Source: CAZESH01 sp964514665
Lineage (GTDB): Bacteria > Bacillota > Bacilli > Paenibacillales > KCTC-25726
Reading direction: 5' to 3'
Length of the DNA: 27,022 nt
NCBI GenBank assembly: GCA_964514665.1
Contig: CAZESH010000019.1
Coordinates: forward strand, 1 to 27,022
Of this stretch, positions 1 through 7,928 are shown in pieces. The notes under the pieces are model-generated. The model was not told where the DNA came from. It ran no database searches and saw only the letters and a program-made list of their open reading frames with translations. Numbering within the stretch: position 1 is the first letter of the stretch; each line of letters opens with the position of its first letter. Made by a program: the position numbers and the translations under genes.

Positions 1-649
1 TGCTTATGATCTTGGCATGAGGAACATTGCGTCGAAGGATTTCTCCATATAACATGGAAGGCAAAACCAAATCAGCAATATAAGTTGCTTTGCCGGATAC
101 TTTTTCACGACTGTCTACCCGCGGAACACTTTTACCGACCCACTTTGTTCCGGATTGGGCAAGAACCCCTTTCGCTTCTGCTGGTTTGTTCCTTTCCGCT
201 ACTGAAGCTATGGCATCGATGATTTTGACATAACCTGTACAGCGGCACAGATTTCCTTTGATGGATTCCTTGATTTCCTCTTTCGAAGGAGTGGGGTTTT
301 TCTCCAGCAAATCCTTAGCAGACATAATCATCCCTGGCGTACACATGCCGCATTGCGAGGCGCCATGCTCAATAAACGCTTCTTGAATCGGATCAAGCTC
401 CATTTCGCTGGAAAGTCCTTCGATTGTTGTGATTTCTTTGTCTTCTGCTTCCATTGCCAAAACCAGGCAGGATTTAACGGAAACCCCATCCATCAAAACT
501 GTACAAGCGCCGCAATATCCGTCATTGCAGCATTTTTTCGTCCCTGTCATTTCTAAATCCAAGCGCAATGCATCTTGAAGTGTACGGCTTGGTTGAACAT
601 CTATCGTTCTTTCCCGTCCGTTCACTTTTAACTTAATCTCTCTTTTCAT
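1..649 (-). CDS. Fused [2Fe-2S]/molybdopterin hydroxylase (xanthine dehydrogenase/aldehyde oxidase family), C-terminus beyond window
   Basis: I translated 216 codons from an ATG at 649 with no stop before the left edge. Residues 1-150 are a xanthine-dehydrogenase-type iron-sulfur subunit. The plant-type cluster ligands are C41, C46, C49 and C61 (motif CNDGYCGACTV), and the second cluster ligands are C100, C103 (QCGMCTPG), C135 and C137 (CRCTGY). After a short linker, residues 170-216 (WVGKSVPRVDSREKVSGKA) match the beginning of the a/b-hammerhead domain of the molybdenum subunit. The two subunits are therefore one polypeptide, unlike the three-subunit enzyme at 8833-12630. A GAGGAGG ribosome site lies about 8 bases upstream of the ATG. 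The gene follows the AAA+/VWA gene by 41 bp and is probably co-transcribed with it and the NCS1 permease. The family hydroxylates purines, N-heterocycles or aldehydes; the substrate is unknown because the molybdenum site lies outside the window. Confidence 0.9.
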   Translation of the reverse strand, partial: MKREIKLKVNGRERTIDVQPSRTLQDALRLDLEMTGTKKCCNDGYCGACTVLMDGVSVKSCLVLAMEAEDKEITTIEGLSSEMELDPIQEAFIEHGASQCGMCTPGMIMSAKDLLEKNPTPSKEEIKESIKGNLCRCTGYVKIIDAIASVAERNKPAEAKGVLAQSGTKWVGKSVPRVDSREKVSGKATYIADLVLPSMLYGEILRRNVPHAKIIS

Positions 650-690
650 CGATTAAATCCTCCTCTTCTGACTAGAGAAATGACCATTTG

Positions 691-2646
691 TCATACAAGA
701 ATTCCTCTTTGATGACCTATCATTGCTTCTACAGCCTGCGGCACTTCAGATACATCGTTGACAACATGAAATTGTTCAGCACCCACCCATTTGTAACCCC
801 ACCATCCGTAAAGATCGAGCTTTGCAGTTCCATTCCCGGTTTCTGCATGAAAATCTCCACCGGCAGAGTTGTTAACGTAACAAATATGCAGTCCGGGAAT
901 TTTCTGAACAATCCGATTTAAGGCGGAAAATGTTTTATCACCTCGGGTAGGCATACAATCGCTGACCAAAATGAACTCCATTGATTCATACTCATCCAAT
1001 AGCTGTAAAACGAAACGCAGAGCAAATGACAAATCCGTACTTCTTCCTTCAGGCAAATGCATGATGTCAGAAATCACCTCATGGACAAGCCGGCTTTGAT
1101 TCAGTGATTTTATGGCACTGACTTCTTGATCAAAAGCATAAACACCGTAGCTGCTTTGTCCCTTCGCGCCTAATTTGGCCAAGCTCCCTGCCAACACAGC
1201 GGATATGGCCAATTTATTACCTACCATTGAACCAGAATGATCAATCAGTATAACAAAGTGTTTTTTCTGGGGGGTCCGATAACGTATCATAATATCTTCC
1301 GATCTCATGCTGTGCGGTGAATTCATCATTCGGTTCAAGGTACCCTCAATGTCTATTTCTGCACCTGCTGCCATTTGCCAGGCTTGACTAGAAAGCCTGA
1401 TCCTTCCCTTTCCGTATTGACTGATTTCACCATTACGAATCACATTCATGGTTTGTTCGATCCAGTGATCAATTTCCTGTCTGGATATCCATGGTTGGGA
1501 GCGATACTGTTTTAAATGTTCAACTTCAAAAGTCATGCGAACCTGAAGATCCATGAAGGAATGTTCATTCGGTTTTCGCTCTGAAGCACCACGGATCCCT
1601 CCTGCTCCGGAGCCTTTCCATGCCATTTCAATTAATGGAGGATCAGATTTGTCCTTTTCTTGTAAAGCTCCGCCGGCATTATTTTCTGATAATTCTCCTT
1701 CTCGACTGCCGTCGGTTTCCACCAAAGCGCCGCCTGATGAATCCTGTTCAGACATTTCGCTTGCTTTCTGCCATTGTTCAAATAGTTTTTCGTAACCGTT
1801 TGGAGGGATATTCTTTTCCATAATCTCACGGATAATATCCGCTCCTGTGCGACCGCTGGAGGGTTTTACCTGAATTTTGCCAATAAAAGCCGCCACACCC
1901 GATGCCTTTATGATTTCAGATGCGGGATTCCCCCAGCCGTTTAAAAGGCTTAAGAAATCAATCGGCCCCCTGATCGATGATCCATAACGGAGATCAGGGT
2001 GTACACGTGAATCCCTAGCGATTCGAACAGCGTACGTAATCCAGTCGCTGCTCCAATTCGGATGCTTTCGACGAACAATTTCCAGCTCTTCTTCTTCTGT
2101 TTGGTAACCCAGCTCAAGCATAATAAACCGGTCAGCCAGACCTCGTGATAGACGTTCAGTCCCAATGTCATCAACGGGATTACTTGAACCGATCAATGAA
2201 AATCCAGGTGCTGCAACCACCCTGCCGATATGCGGTATGTCAATATATCCATCCGACAAGGCGGTCATCAAAACGTTTAGCGCCCCGCTTGGGGCCCGAT
2301 TAAACTCCTCGATATATAAAATCCCTCCTTGCTGCAAGGCTTTGGTCAAAGGCCCTGGAAGAAAATGTTGCTGTTTATATCCTTCCTTAATCACAAGCGC
2401 GGGATCAAAGCTGCCAACCAAGGAGTACGCACTTAATTGTTCATCACCGGTCATTTGGAATAAATGCCGACTTCCGTGAAGCTCTTCCGCAATTGCATGT
2501 AAAATTGTTGTTTTGGAGACTCCTGGCAAACCGATTAATAAAATCGGCTGCTTCATTCGGATCGCCGCCAAGATGATTCCTATCTCATCTTTTCTCCCCA
2601 CGATTCGCCGGCATAATCGCGAGTAGGTGACTTCCATGCTTTGCAA
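691..2646 (-). CDS. Fused MoxR-type AAA+ ATPase and VWA-domain protein (CoxD/CoxE- or ChlI/ChlD-like), probable molybdenum-hydroxylase maturation factor
   Basis: The N-terminal half is an AAA+ ATPase with Walker A GLPGVSKT, Walker B GILYIEEFNRA and a sensor-like GSSNPVD. A Gly/Ser/Glu-rich linker follows, then a von Willebrand A domain with a complete MIDAS: DHSGS, the Thr in GRSTDLS and the Asp in LVSDCMPTRGD. CoxD (AAA+) and CoxE (VWA) are normally separate proteins needed to mature the Mo-Cu site of CO dehydrogenase; here they form one chain. The job is inferred from that homology and from the molybdenum hydroxylase starting 41 bp downstream. The reading frame is open up to a TTG at 2748, but that codon sits inside a hairpin and has no ribosome site. 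I prefer the TTG at 2646, 4 bases after GGGGTGA (2651-2657); the ATG at 2637 is the alternative. Confidence 0.85.
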   Translation of the reverse strand: MQSMEVTYSRLCRRIVGRKDEIGIILAAIRMKQPILLIGLPGVSKTTILHAIAEELHGSRHLFQMTGDEQLSAYSLVGSFDPALVIKEGYKQQHFLPGPLTKALQQGGILYIEEFNRAPSGALNVLMTALSDGYIDIPHIGRVVAAPGFSLIGSSNPVDDIGTERLSRGLADRFIMLELGYQTEEEELEIVRRKHPNWSSDWITYAVRIARDSRVHPDLRYGSSIRGPIDFLSLLNGWGNPASEIIKASGVAAFIGKIQVKPSSGRTGADIIREIMEKNIPPNGYEKLFEQWQKASEMSEQDSSGGALVETDGSREGELSENNAGGALQEKDKSDPPLIEMAWKGSGAGGIRGASERKPNEHSFMDLQVRMTFEVEHLKQYRSQPWISRQEIDHWIEQTMNVIRNGEISQYGKGRIRLSSQAWQMAAGAEIDIEGTLNRMMNSPHSMRSEDIMIRYRTPQKKHFVILIDHSGSMVGNKLAISAVLAGSLAKLGAKGQSSYGVYAFDQEVSAIKSLNQSRLVHEVISDIMHLPEGRSTDLSFALRFVLQLLDEYESMEFILVSDCMPTRGDKTFSALNRIVQKIPGLHICYVNNSAGGDFHAETGNGTAKLDLYGWWGYKWVGAEQFHVVNDVSEVPQAVEAMIGHQRGILV

Positions 2647-2692
2647 ATTGTCACCCCGCTTTTCAATTTCTGATTTCCACTTACATATAGGG

Positions 2693-2748
2693 TTGAAAAT
2701 TCCGGCAGATTCATAAAAATTTAATTTTAAATCTGCCAGAATTTTCAA
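2693..2748. terminator. Long hairpin between permease and AAA+/VWA gene (terminator or attenuator)
   Basis: Arms 2693-2710 and 2731-2748 pair over 18 bp around a 20-base AT-rich loop. In minus-strand RNA the single non-Watson-Crick position is a U-G pair; on the plus strand it is a C-A mismatch. The hairpin begins 20 bp after the permease stop codon. Seven T residues follow it on the plus strand, but on the minus strand it ends in CCCTATATG, so it is a weak terminator for minus-strand transcripts. It could attenuate the downstream genes, protect the permease mRNA, or stop antisense transcription. Confidence 0.5.
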
Positions 2749-2768
2749 TTTTTTTAGAGTAAATTTTT

Positions 2769-4082
2769 TTATAATTTCTGTGAAACTACCGAACTTTCTC
2801 TAAAATCCGCTTTTTCTTTTGCTGCAATAAACCAATAAGCAAGCGAAGCGACAATAAGTCCAGCGACAGCTGTAGATAAATAAGGGGCTTTAAATTCAAC
2901 GATTAAAGCAGCTGCTGAACCGATAAACCACGCAATGAAAGGCTTGATCCGAATATTTTCTGTAATATCGGCGTCTTTTCTCAAGAAGAATTGGTCAATA
3001 ATAATGATTCCGCCAATTGGAGGCACTAAAATTCCGAGCAAGGTCAACCAGTTAATAAAGAAGCTCCAGATTCCCAATACCGCGGCAATAATACCGGCCG
3101 TACCCAAAATAATCGTTAATACTCTCATGCGCCCGCCTACAATGTGGGACCAACCAACCGCTCCGTTATATAAGCAGTGTGAACAAACCGAACCAAGATT
3201 AATGAACAAGAAGAGAACTGCCAGTACCGCAAAAAATCCACCTTTATCTGCAAAGAAACGGAAGAGATCTGTATTTGCAACAGAAGCTGTAATAATACCT
3301 CCGAAAATCAAAGCAACCATATTTGCAAAAGGAAAAGCGGAGAATGTAGCAATAATTGAGTCTCTTGAATTTTTGGCCCAACGGTTAAAGTCCCCCGTCA
3401 TCGTACCGGCATCGGCAAACAAAGCGATAACCATCGTGACCGCAATACCGAATGATAATGGAGTCACTGAACTTCCAGAAAAGGAGGTAATTGCACTCCA
3501 TCCTGATTGAGAAACAACATCGGATACAGCCCAAATCCCGAGGATAACAAACAGCGGAGCCGAGACTAAACCGATATAGGAAAGCGCTTTTATTCCGATA
3601 AATGTAATACCCATATACAATAATCCTGCGATCAGTGTCATGAGAAACAAATTCGCCCCAAACGCCGCGTGCATAAATGTACCCGTTAATCCTGTCTGAA
3701 CTGCAAACCATCCTATAATTAATGTGGACAGCAATCCAGAAGCAATTACATACCCTTTGCGCCCAAACGTTGCAGAGGCTTGCAGCGCAAAGTTATAACC
3801 CTTTTTCGTCGATAAGATACCCAAAGTTCCCACATAAGCAAACATAATTAAATTTCCTAGTAAGATGGCGAGCATTCCTTTAATAAAGCCAACTCCAGCG
3901 ACAATGGCTGATCCAGTAATCGCACCCGTCAAAATCATTGGAAATCCCATCCATACGGATGAAATGGACAGCACGCTCTTTCTTGCTTTCAAAGGGACAG
4001 ACTCATGTTCATACTCATCCTCCAGAATAACGTGCTCCATTTCCTCTTCAACTTGGTGCAATTCACTTTTAATTGAAGACAT
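2769..4082 (-). CDS. NCS1-family nucleobase permease (CodB-like)
   Basis: This is a 437-aa integral membrane protein with about 12 hydrophobic segments after a roughly 40-residue acidic N-terminal tail. It matches the nucleobase:cation symporter-1 family: the segment GDFNRWAKNSRDS corresponds to the DF-RWAKN signature of CodB-type cytosine permeases, and WMGFPM near residue 45 fits TM1. Family members import cytosine, uracil, hydantoin, allantoin or related heterocycles. The ATG has a GAAGGAGAGG ribosome site about 7 bases upstream. It lies 112 bp downstream of the GntR gene and 122 bp upstream of the AAA+/VWA start, so it probably brings in the substrate of the fused molybdenum hydroxylase. 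The exact substrate cannot be told from the sequence. Confidence 0.9.
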   Translation of the reverse strand: MSSIKSELHQVEEEMEHVILEDEYEHESVPLKARKSVLSISSVWMGFPMILTGAITGSAIVAGVGFIKGMLAILLGNLIMFAYVGTLGILSTKKGYNFALQASATFGRKGYVIASGLLSTLIIGWFAVQTGLTGTFMHAAFGANLFLMTLIAGLLYMGITFIGIKALSYIGLVSAPLFVILGIWAVSDVVSQSGWSAITSFSGSSVTPLSFGIAVTMVIALFADAGTMTGDFNRWAKNSRDSIIATFSAFPFANMVALIFGGIITASVANTDLFRFFADKGGFFAVLAVLFLFINLGSVCSHCLYNGAVGWSHIVGGRMRVLTIILGTAGIIAAVLGIWSFFINWLTLLGILVPPIGGIIIIDQFFLRKDADITENIRIKPFIAWFIGSAAALIVEFKAPYLSTAVAGLIVASLAYWFIAAKEKADFRESSVVSQKL

Positions 4083-4194
4083 TCAGCTTCCTCTCCTTCT
4101 TGGGTAAATTTAATTACTCTTTTGAATATTCTGATATTTTATGGTATACGCAATCCCCCCGTTTCATTTTGCAACCACCGGTCATTCAAGCGAA

Positions 4195-4833
4195 CTAAAA
4201 ATTATCCAAAATCACTTTTGCTGTATGATCAAGATGGGTGCTTAATAATGTGGATAGCTTGTCAAAATCTTTGTTTTTTAACGCGCCCAATATTTCATGA
4301 TGCTGCTTTTGCGCGAATTCAAGTGAGGCAACTGTCGAGGTATATAATCTCATATAGGGTTCAATCGAAACCCATAGATTTTCTATAATTTGCTGCAGCT
4401 GGAGAGAACCGGAAACGGCATACAATTCCAGATGAAACTTGCGATTCAGCATTCTCCATTGATCAACGTCACCGATATGATGATCCATTTCGTTAATAAT
4501 CTCTTCAAACTTGATCTCATGCTCTTTTTTCAAATGGGGTAAAGCCCATTCTACTGCCAATATTTCAAGCCTACTGCGAATTTCAATAATTTGCTGGATT
4601 TCAAAAGCCGATAACTGCTTTATGGTTACTCCCCGTCGATCGTATTTAACTAATCCTTCAGACTGCAGCTGTCTTAATGCCTCACGAACCGGCATTACAC
4701 TCACTCCATACAATTCTGCTATTTGTCGTATTGTAATTTTCTCACCCGGAATAAATTTACGATTTATAATCTCTTCTCTCAATCTTTCATATACTTTTTC
4801 TTGTATTAATTCCACTTTAATCACCGAAGACAT
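4195..4833 (-). CDS. GntR-family transcriptional regulator, FadR/FCD subfamily
   Basis: The 212-aa protein has an N-terminal winged helix (about residues 10-75). Its recognition segment TIRQIAELYGVSVMPVREAL matches the GntR consensus. It is followed by an all-helical FCD ligand-binding domain with the usual metal-binding histidines in NRKFHLEL, HHEIL and HLDHT. FCD regulators typically sense small organic acids or sugar acids and repress a neighbouring catabolic operon. The gene has its own near-consensus promoter (4885-4912) and a perfect 12-bp palindrome (4848-4859) in its leader, consistent with autoregulation. A run of G residues (GAGGGGG) serves as the ribosome site. It stands between the long operon ending at 5084 and the permease unit, and could control either or both. 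Confidence 0.92.
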   Translation of the reverse strand: MSSVIKVELIQEKVYERLREEIINRKFIPGEKITIRQIAELYGVSVMPVREALRQLQSEGLVKYDRRGVTIKQLSAFEIQQIIEIRSRLEILAVEWALPHLKKEHEIKFEEIINEMDHHIGDVDQWRMLNRKFHLELYAVSGSLQLQQIIENLWVSIEPYMRLYTSTVASLEFAQKQHHEILGALKNKDFDKLSTLLSTHLDHTAKVILDNF

Positions 4834-4847
4834 TGTCTATCCCCCTC

Positions 4848-4859
4848 TTGTGATCACAA
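4848..4859. promoter_or_regulatory. Candidate GntR autoregulatory operator
   Basis: TTGTGATCACAA is a perfect 12-bp palindrome between the predicted promoter and the ribosome site of the GntR gene. Its TTGT-n4-ACAA form resembles sites bound by FadR/FCD-type GntR proteins, and bound protein would block transcription shortly after initiation. I found no second exact copy in the window. Confidence 0.5.
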
Positions 4860-4884
4860 ATCACATATATCTAATACTTGTTAT

Positions 4885-4912
4885 TTTATATTACGTGCAA
4901 TTGAAGTGTCAA
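4885..4912 (-). promoter_or_regulatory. Predicted sigma-A promoter of the GntR gene
   Basis: Read on the minus strand, TTGACA (4907-4912) is a perfect -35 box, followed after 16 bp by TATAAA (4885-4890) as the -10 box. Transcription should begin near 4878, about 45 bases before the GntR start codon. This is the clearest housekeeping promoter I can see in the window. Confidence 0.7.
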
Positions 4913-4938
4913 GAAAAAATTAATATTTGCCTGTAAAT

Positions 4939-4959
4939 AATGTTATGTTTTATGACATC
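4939..4959. promoter_or_regulatory. Second, imperfect copy of the 21-bp palindromic motif
   Basis: This 21-bp site matches the perfect palindrome at 21617-21637 at 17 of 21 positions in the same orientation, and its own arms pair at 6 of 8 positions. It lies just upstream of the -35 box of the GntR gene, where an activator or repressor could act. It overlaps another small inverted repeat, TTATGA-CA-TCATAA (4950-4963). The shared motif suggests that both ends of the catabolic region answer to the same protein. Confidence 0.45.
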
Positions 4960-4994
4960 ATAATCGAGGATTCTCATGCCTCACAGAAAATACA

Positions 4995-5045
4995 AATTCC
5001 TCTCATTCAACGGTTTAAATTAAAACCTAATAAATAAGAGGAATT
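4995..5045 (-). terminator. Probable terminator at the end of the long operon
   Basis: Outer arms AATTCCTCT and AGAGGAATT (4995-5003 and 5037-5045) pair perfectly over 9 bp. The loop contains a second short stem (GGTTT/AAACC, 5012-5027). On the minus strand the stem is followed by TTGTATTTTC. It sits about 40 bp after the stop of the last operon gene and before the GntR promoter, where a terminator is expected. The T tract is interrupted, so efficiency is uncertain. Confidence 0.45.
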
Positions 5046-5083
5046 CGTTGGTTTGCCATTAAAAATATAAGTTTGATAGGTTT

Positions 5084-6340
5084 TTAGTCTTGTGCTTCCC
5101 AAAATTGAGTCAAACGCCCGATCCACTGAATTTCGTGCGGATATTGCCCTGCAATCCATGTTAGTTCCGTCTGTAAATCCGGATAAAATTCCGACGTCTG
5201 TACTTCTGCCTCAATCTTTTTATCCTTCGATTGAATGGTTGCAATGACATGATAACCCGACAATGCAGCTTGATAATTTATATTTACTTTTTGGGCCAGA
5301 TTCAAGATATCGTCATCATTCGCGTACTTAAAATCCGCATAGCTTAATGATTTGTTTTTCAGCAGGATGGCACTGCTGATGGGAAGGCTCAATATGCCCA
5401 AATTCGGCTTTTCCAGCGGACCGGCAAGTTTTAAATTGGCATTGGCGGACCATGCTTCCGGAACTTCTATGATGACCGTTTCAATTTCAGCAGCATCGAT
5501 TTCGCCCGCAATTTTCTGCAGGGCTTCCACAACCGGCTGCACAAAGCTGTTGACAGGCTGCTTCTTCACACCGATCAGTGTGAGATCCAGGTCTTTGTTA
5601 TCGGGTAAAGCAATAGCCTCCATCTTAAAAAATTGGCTTAATGAATGCGGGCCGGTAAAGAAATCCGTTTGAGCGTCACTGATCGAGCTGCAATTGCGGC
5701 TTGCACTCGCAGCCAATTGAGCCGCCATCGGCGGTTGAAGCAGCCATTCTTCACTGCCGGCAAAAAAGGGAAAAGAGAATCCGCCGAACGAACTGGCCGC
5801 CATCGACAGGGCTGTCATCGCCGCTTTCGCCGATTTTTCCCGCATGTAGGCCAATGCCGCGGCTCCCGCCATCGCCCCTAGCGCGGCCGGGGCTCTAAAG
5901 CCATTTTGATTCAAGGCTTTACCGAAAACTTCAATGATGGCGATCGCCAATTTCGAACCGATTGCCGCCGCATCCAACAGCTCGATTAATGGAGCATTAT
6001 TCCGCTCCGCTTCTGCAAGTAAAAGCGGGAATAGAATGGCGCCCGGATGCGTCCCGGAAATAAAATCCTCGCTTACGGATACGGTAATCGCCATGGTATT
6101 ATACTGAACTGCCAGATCAAAGGATAACGCTTTTTCGCTTCTTCCCAAAAGGGTATAGATTCCTTCGCCGGAAAGCAAATCCTCCTGGCCCGCCAGCAAA
6201 TGCTCGAGCCACTGATTCCGGCTTGAGCGTGAACCGACGGCAAGATCGTGGCAAATCAAGGTGATTAATCTTTCCTTTTCCGCGTCCGTCAAGGATTCAT
6301 ACTTCGTTTCCCGAATAATCGTTTCACATAATTGCTCCAA
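5084..6340 (-). CDS. MmgE/PrpD-family protein (2-methylcitrate dehydratase/cis-aconitate decarboxylase fold)
   Basis: The 418-aa protein carries the MmgE/PrpD hallmark GTHPGA at residues 97-101 within an alpha-helical domain rich in AAxxG repeats. A smaller C-terminal domain contains VKKQPVNSFVQPVVEAL, which corresponds to the family's second-domain signature. Relatives dehydrate 2-methylcitrate, decarboxylate cis-aconitate, or are uncharacterised members of aromatic and heterocycle gene clusters, so the reaction here is unknown. The start is a TTG two bases after the XdhC stop. The ribosome site GGGAGATGA lies within the end of xdhC, which indicates tight coupling. It is the last gene of the long operon. 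At 418 residues it is slightly shorter than the usual ~450. Confidence 0.85.
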   Translation of the reverse strand: MEQLCETIIRETKYESLTDAEKERLITLICHDLAVGSRSSRNQWLEHLLAGQEDLLSGEGIYTLLGRSEKALSFDLAVQYNTMAITVSVSEDFISGTHPGAILFPLLLAEAERNNAPLIELLDAAAIGSKLAIAIIEVFGKALNQNGFRAPAALGAMAGAAALAYMREKSAKAAMTALSMAASSFGGFSFPFFAGSEEWLLQPPMAAQLAASASRNCSSISDAQTDFFTGPHSLSQFFKMEAIALPDNKDLDLTLIGVKKQPVNSFVQPVVEALQKIAGEIDAAEIETVIIEVPEAWSANANLKLAGPLEKPNLGILSLPISSAILLKNKSLSYADFKYANDDDILNLAQKVNINYQAALSGYHVIATIQSKDKKIEAEVQTSEFYPDLQTELTWIAGQYPHEIQWIGRLTQFWEAQD

Positions 6341-6342
6341 GC

Positions 6343-7449
6343 TTACTCATCTCCCATGTCCAATGTTGTACTTGATTTCTCAAGAACCCTTGCGGCCTGT
6401 TGCTTTCCGTTCAAGCGATTCATGCCTCTTCGTACAGCGATTAGTTCTGCCATGATACTGGTACTGATTTCTTCCGGACCGTCGGCGCCAATCGGAAGCC
6501 CGATCGGCGAGTAAATATTTTCAGGCCATTCGCCTTGATCAAATAATTTATCCGTTCTTCTTTTCGAACCCAAAATCCCCACGTAATGAGGATTAAACTT
6601 GCTGAGTTGGCGAATGATCTCTTGATCTCTAAAAAAGTTATGTGTCATGATCAATACATAATCGCTGCTTGCCATTTGCAGATGCGAAAAAGCTTCTTCC
6701 ACATGTTCAATCCAATAACGATCCGCATCGGGAAAATAAGCGGCGTTGCAGCGGGATTCGCGCGGATCAATCAAGGTAATTTCAAAATTTAAGCGGCTGG
6801 CCAATTTGACGACAGGCTCAACATCATCCCCTGCACCAAACACATATAAACGCTCTTTGGGTTGGATTCGCTCCATATAGACTTGCTGCTGCAGCGCCGG
6901 ATTATGGAATGAGCCCTGTTTGCGATTAGGGTGAGAACAAGCCTGACGCACCTGCTCATCGAGCAAAGAATCTCCAACAGAACCGAAGGATTCACCGTCT
7001 TCTGTGTAAATCATCGTTTTTCCCAAGCGGATTTCGGAAATTCCTTTTGCCACATAAAAAGATTTTCTTTGCTCCAGCAGCTTTTCAAGTAAAGGCCAAA
7101 GGGGTTCGGTGAATGAATCGGGGACTTGCTGCCAAATGACGGGCTCAAGCAAAATCGTGATTTTCCCGTTGCATCCGCTGCCTGTCCCCCAGGCAAGGTC
7201 GTCCTCTGAAGCCGTATCATACTGTAAAATTTCAGGCTTTTTCGTTTGATAAACGGATTCCGCTCTTAATTTCATATCCGCTTCCAAGCAACCTGCGCTG
7301 ATTGAATCAAACTGCTGTCCATCTTCAGACAAGAGCATTTTGGCTCCCGTCCTTCGATAGGATGAGCCCTCCACTCTAACGAGGGTTGCCAACACCGTTT
7401 GGATTTGGCCGGCATCCAGTCTGCGTATTTTTTGAATAAAATCAATCAA
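6343..7449 (-). CDS. xdhC: XdhC/CoxI-family molybdenum cofactor maturation protein
   Basis: The 368-aa protein has the XdhC two-domain layout. The N-terminal domain contains GSSYRRTGAKML, ISAGCLEAD and GTGSGCNGKI, with the conserved cysteines. The C-terminal Rossmann domain contains VFGAGDDVEPVVKLA, GILGSKRRTDKL and IGLPIGADGPEEIS. XdhC proteins bind molybdenum cofactor, promote its sulfuration and insert it into xanthine-dehydrogenase-type enzymes. Its client here is most likely the CoxMSL-type hydroxylase in the same operon. The start is a TTG preceded by AAAGGGGTGA at 6 bases. It follows coxG by 29 bp and is separated from the MmgE/PrpD gene by two bases. Confidence 0.93.
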   Translation of the reverse strand: MIDFIQKIRRLDAGQIQTVLATLVRVEGSSYRRTGAKMLLSEDGQQFDSISAGCLEADMKLRAESVYQTKKPEILQYDTASEDDLAWGTGSGCNGKITILLEPVIWQQVPDSFTEPLWPLLEKLLEQRKSFYVAKGISEIRLGKTMIYTEDGESFGSVGDSLLDEQVRQACSHPNRKQGSFHNPALQQQVYMERIQPKERLYVFGAGDDVEPVVKLASRLNFEITLIDPRESRCNAAYFPDADRYWIEHVEEAFSHLQMASSDYVLIMTHNFFRDQEIIRQLSKFNPHYVGILGSKRRTDKLFDQGEWPENIYSPIGLPIGADGPEEISTSIMAELIAVRRGMNRLNGKQQAARVLEKSSTTLDMGDE

Positions 7450-7478
7450 ACCGGTTCACCCCTTTGGACAGTTTGAAA

Positions 7479-7913
7479 TCAAATTTGTTTGACGAAGCTG
7501 TTGAAAAACTGCTTGACGATCAGATTCGCTACACTGGATAACACGCGCTGGCCCACTTTCGCCACTTTGCCTCCAATTTCAGCTTCCCCTTTGTACTGCA
7601 TCTCGGTTTCGTTCTCGTTCAAAGCATTCAGGCCGATATCTACCTTCGCCTTCATATGCCCCAATGCTCCCGATCCCGATATATCCAATCCATAATTGGT
7701 CATCGGCTTGGGATCGACAATCGAAATTTCTCCCTCATACTCTCCCACGATGGCCGCCACTTTAATTTTGATATGAAATCTATACTTGTTTTCTTCCGTT
7801 TTTTCCATAACGTTGCATCCCGGAATGCTGGCCTTTAATTTTTCAGGATCGATCAATGCATTCCAAACGGCCTCTATATTATGGGCAATATTCTTATTCC
7901 CTTCGATCAGCAT
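7479..7913 (-). CDS. coxG: CoxG-family (SRPBCC fold) protein
   Basis: The 144-aa protein fits the CO dehydrogenase subunit G family: it begins with the typical GNKNIAHNIEAVWNALIDPEKL, and residues 30-34 are IPGCN. A beta-rich middle and a C-terminal helix (VLSSVANLIVKQFFNSFV) complete the START/SRPBCC-like fold. CoxG-like proteins accompany molybdenum hydroxylase operons and in Oligotropha CoxG helps anchor CO dehydrogenase to the membrane; here the role is inferred. No signal peptide is visible. The ATG has AAGGAGGT 7 bases upstream. It follows the dehydrogenase gene by 15 bp. Confidence 0.9.
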   Translation of the reverse strand: MLIEGNKNIAHNIEAVWNALIDPEKLKASIPGCNVMEKTEENKYRFHIKIKVAAIVGEYEGEISIVDPKPMTNYGLDISGSGALGHMKAKVDIGLNALNENETEMQYKGEAEIGGKVAKVGQRVLSSVANLIVKQFFNSFVKQI

Positions 7914-7928
7914 GCCTTTTACCTCCTT

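Noticed and set aside
2647..2748. N-terminal extension of the AAA+/VWA protein to the TTG at 2748
   Set aside because: The TTG is inside a hairpin arm, has no ribosome site, and the added residues resemble no AAA+ N-terminus.
2935..3510. 191-codon plus-strand open frame
   Set aside because: It is antisense to the NCS1 permease. Its composition is what the reverse of a membrane protein gene gives.
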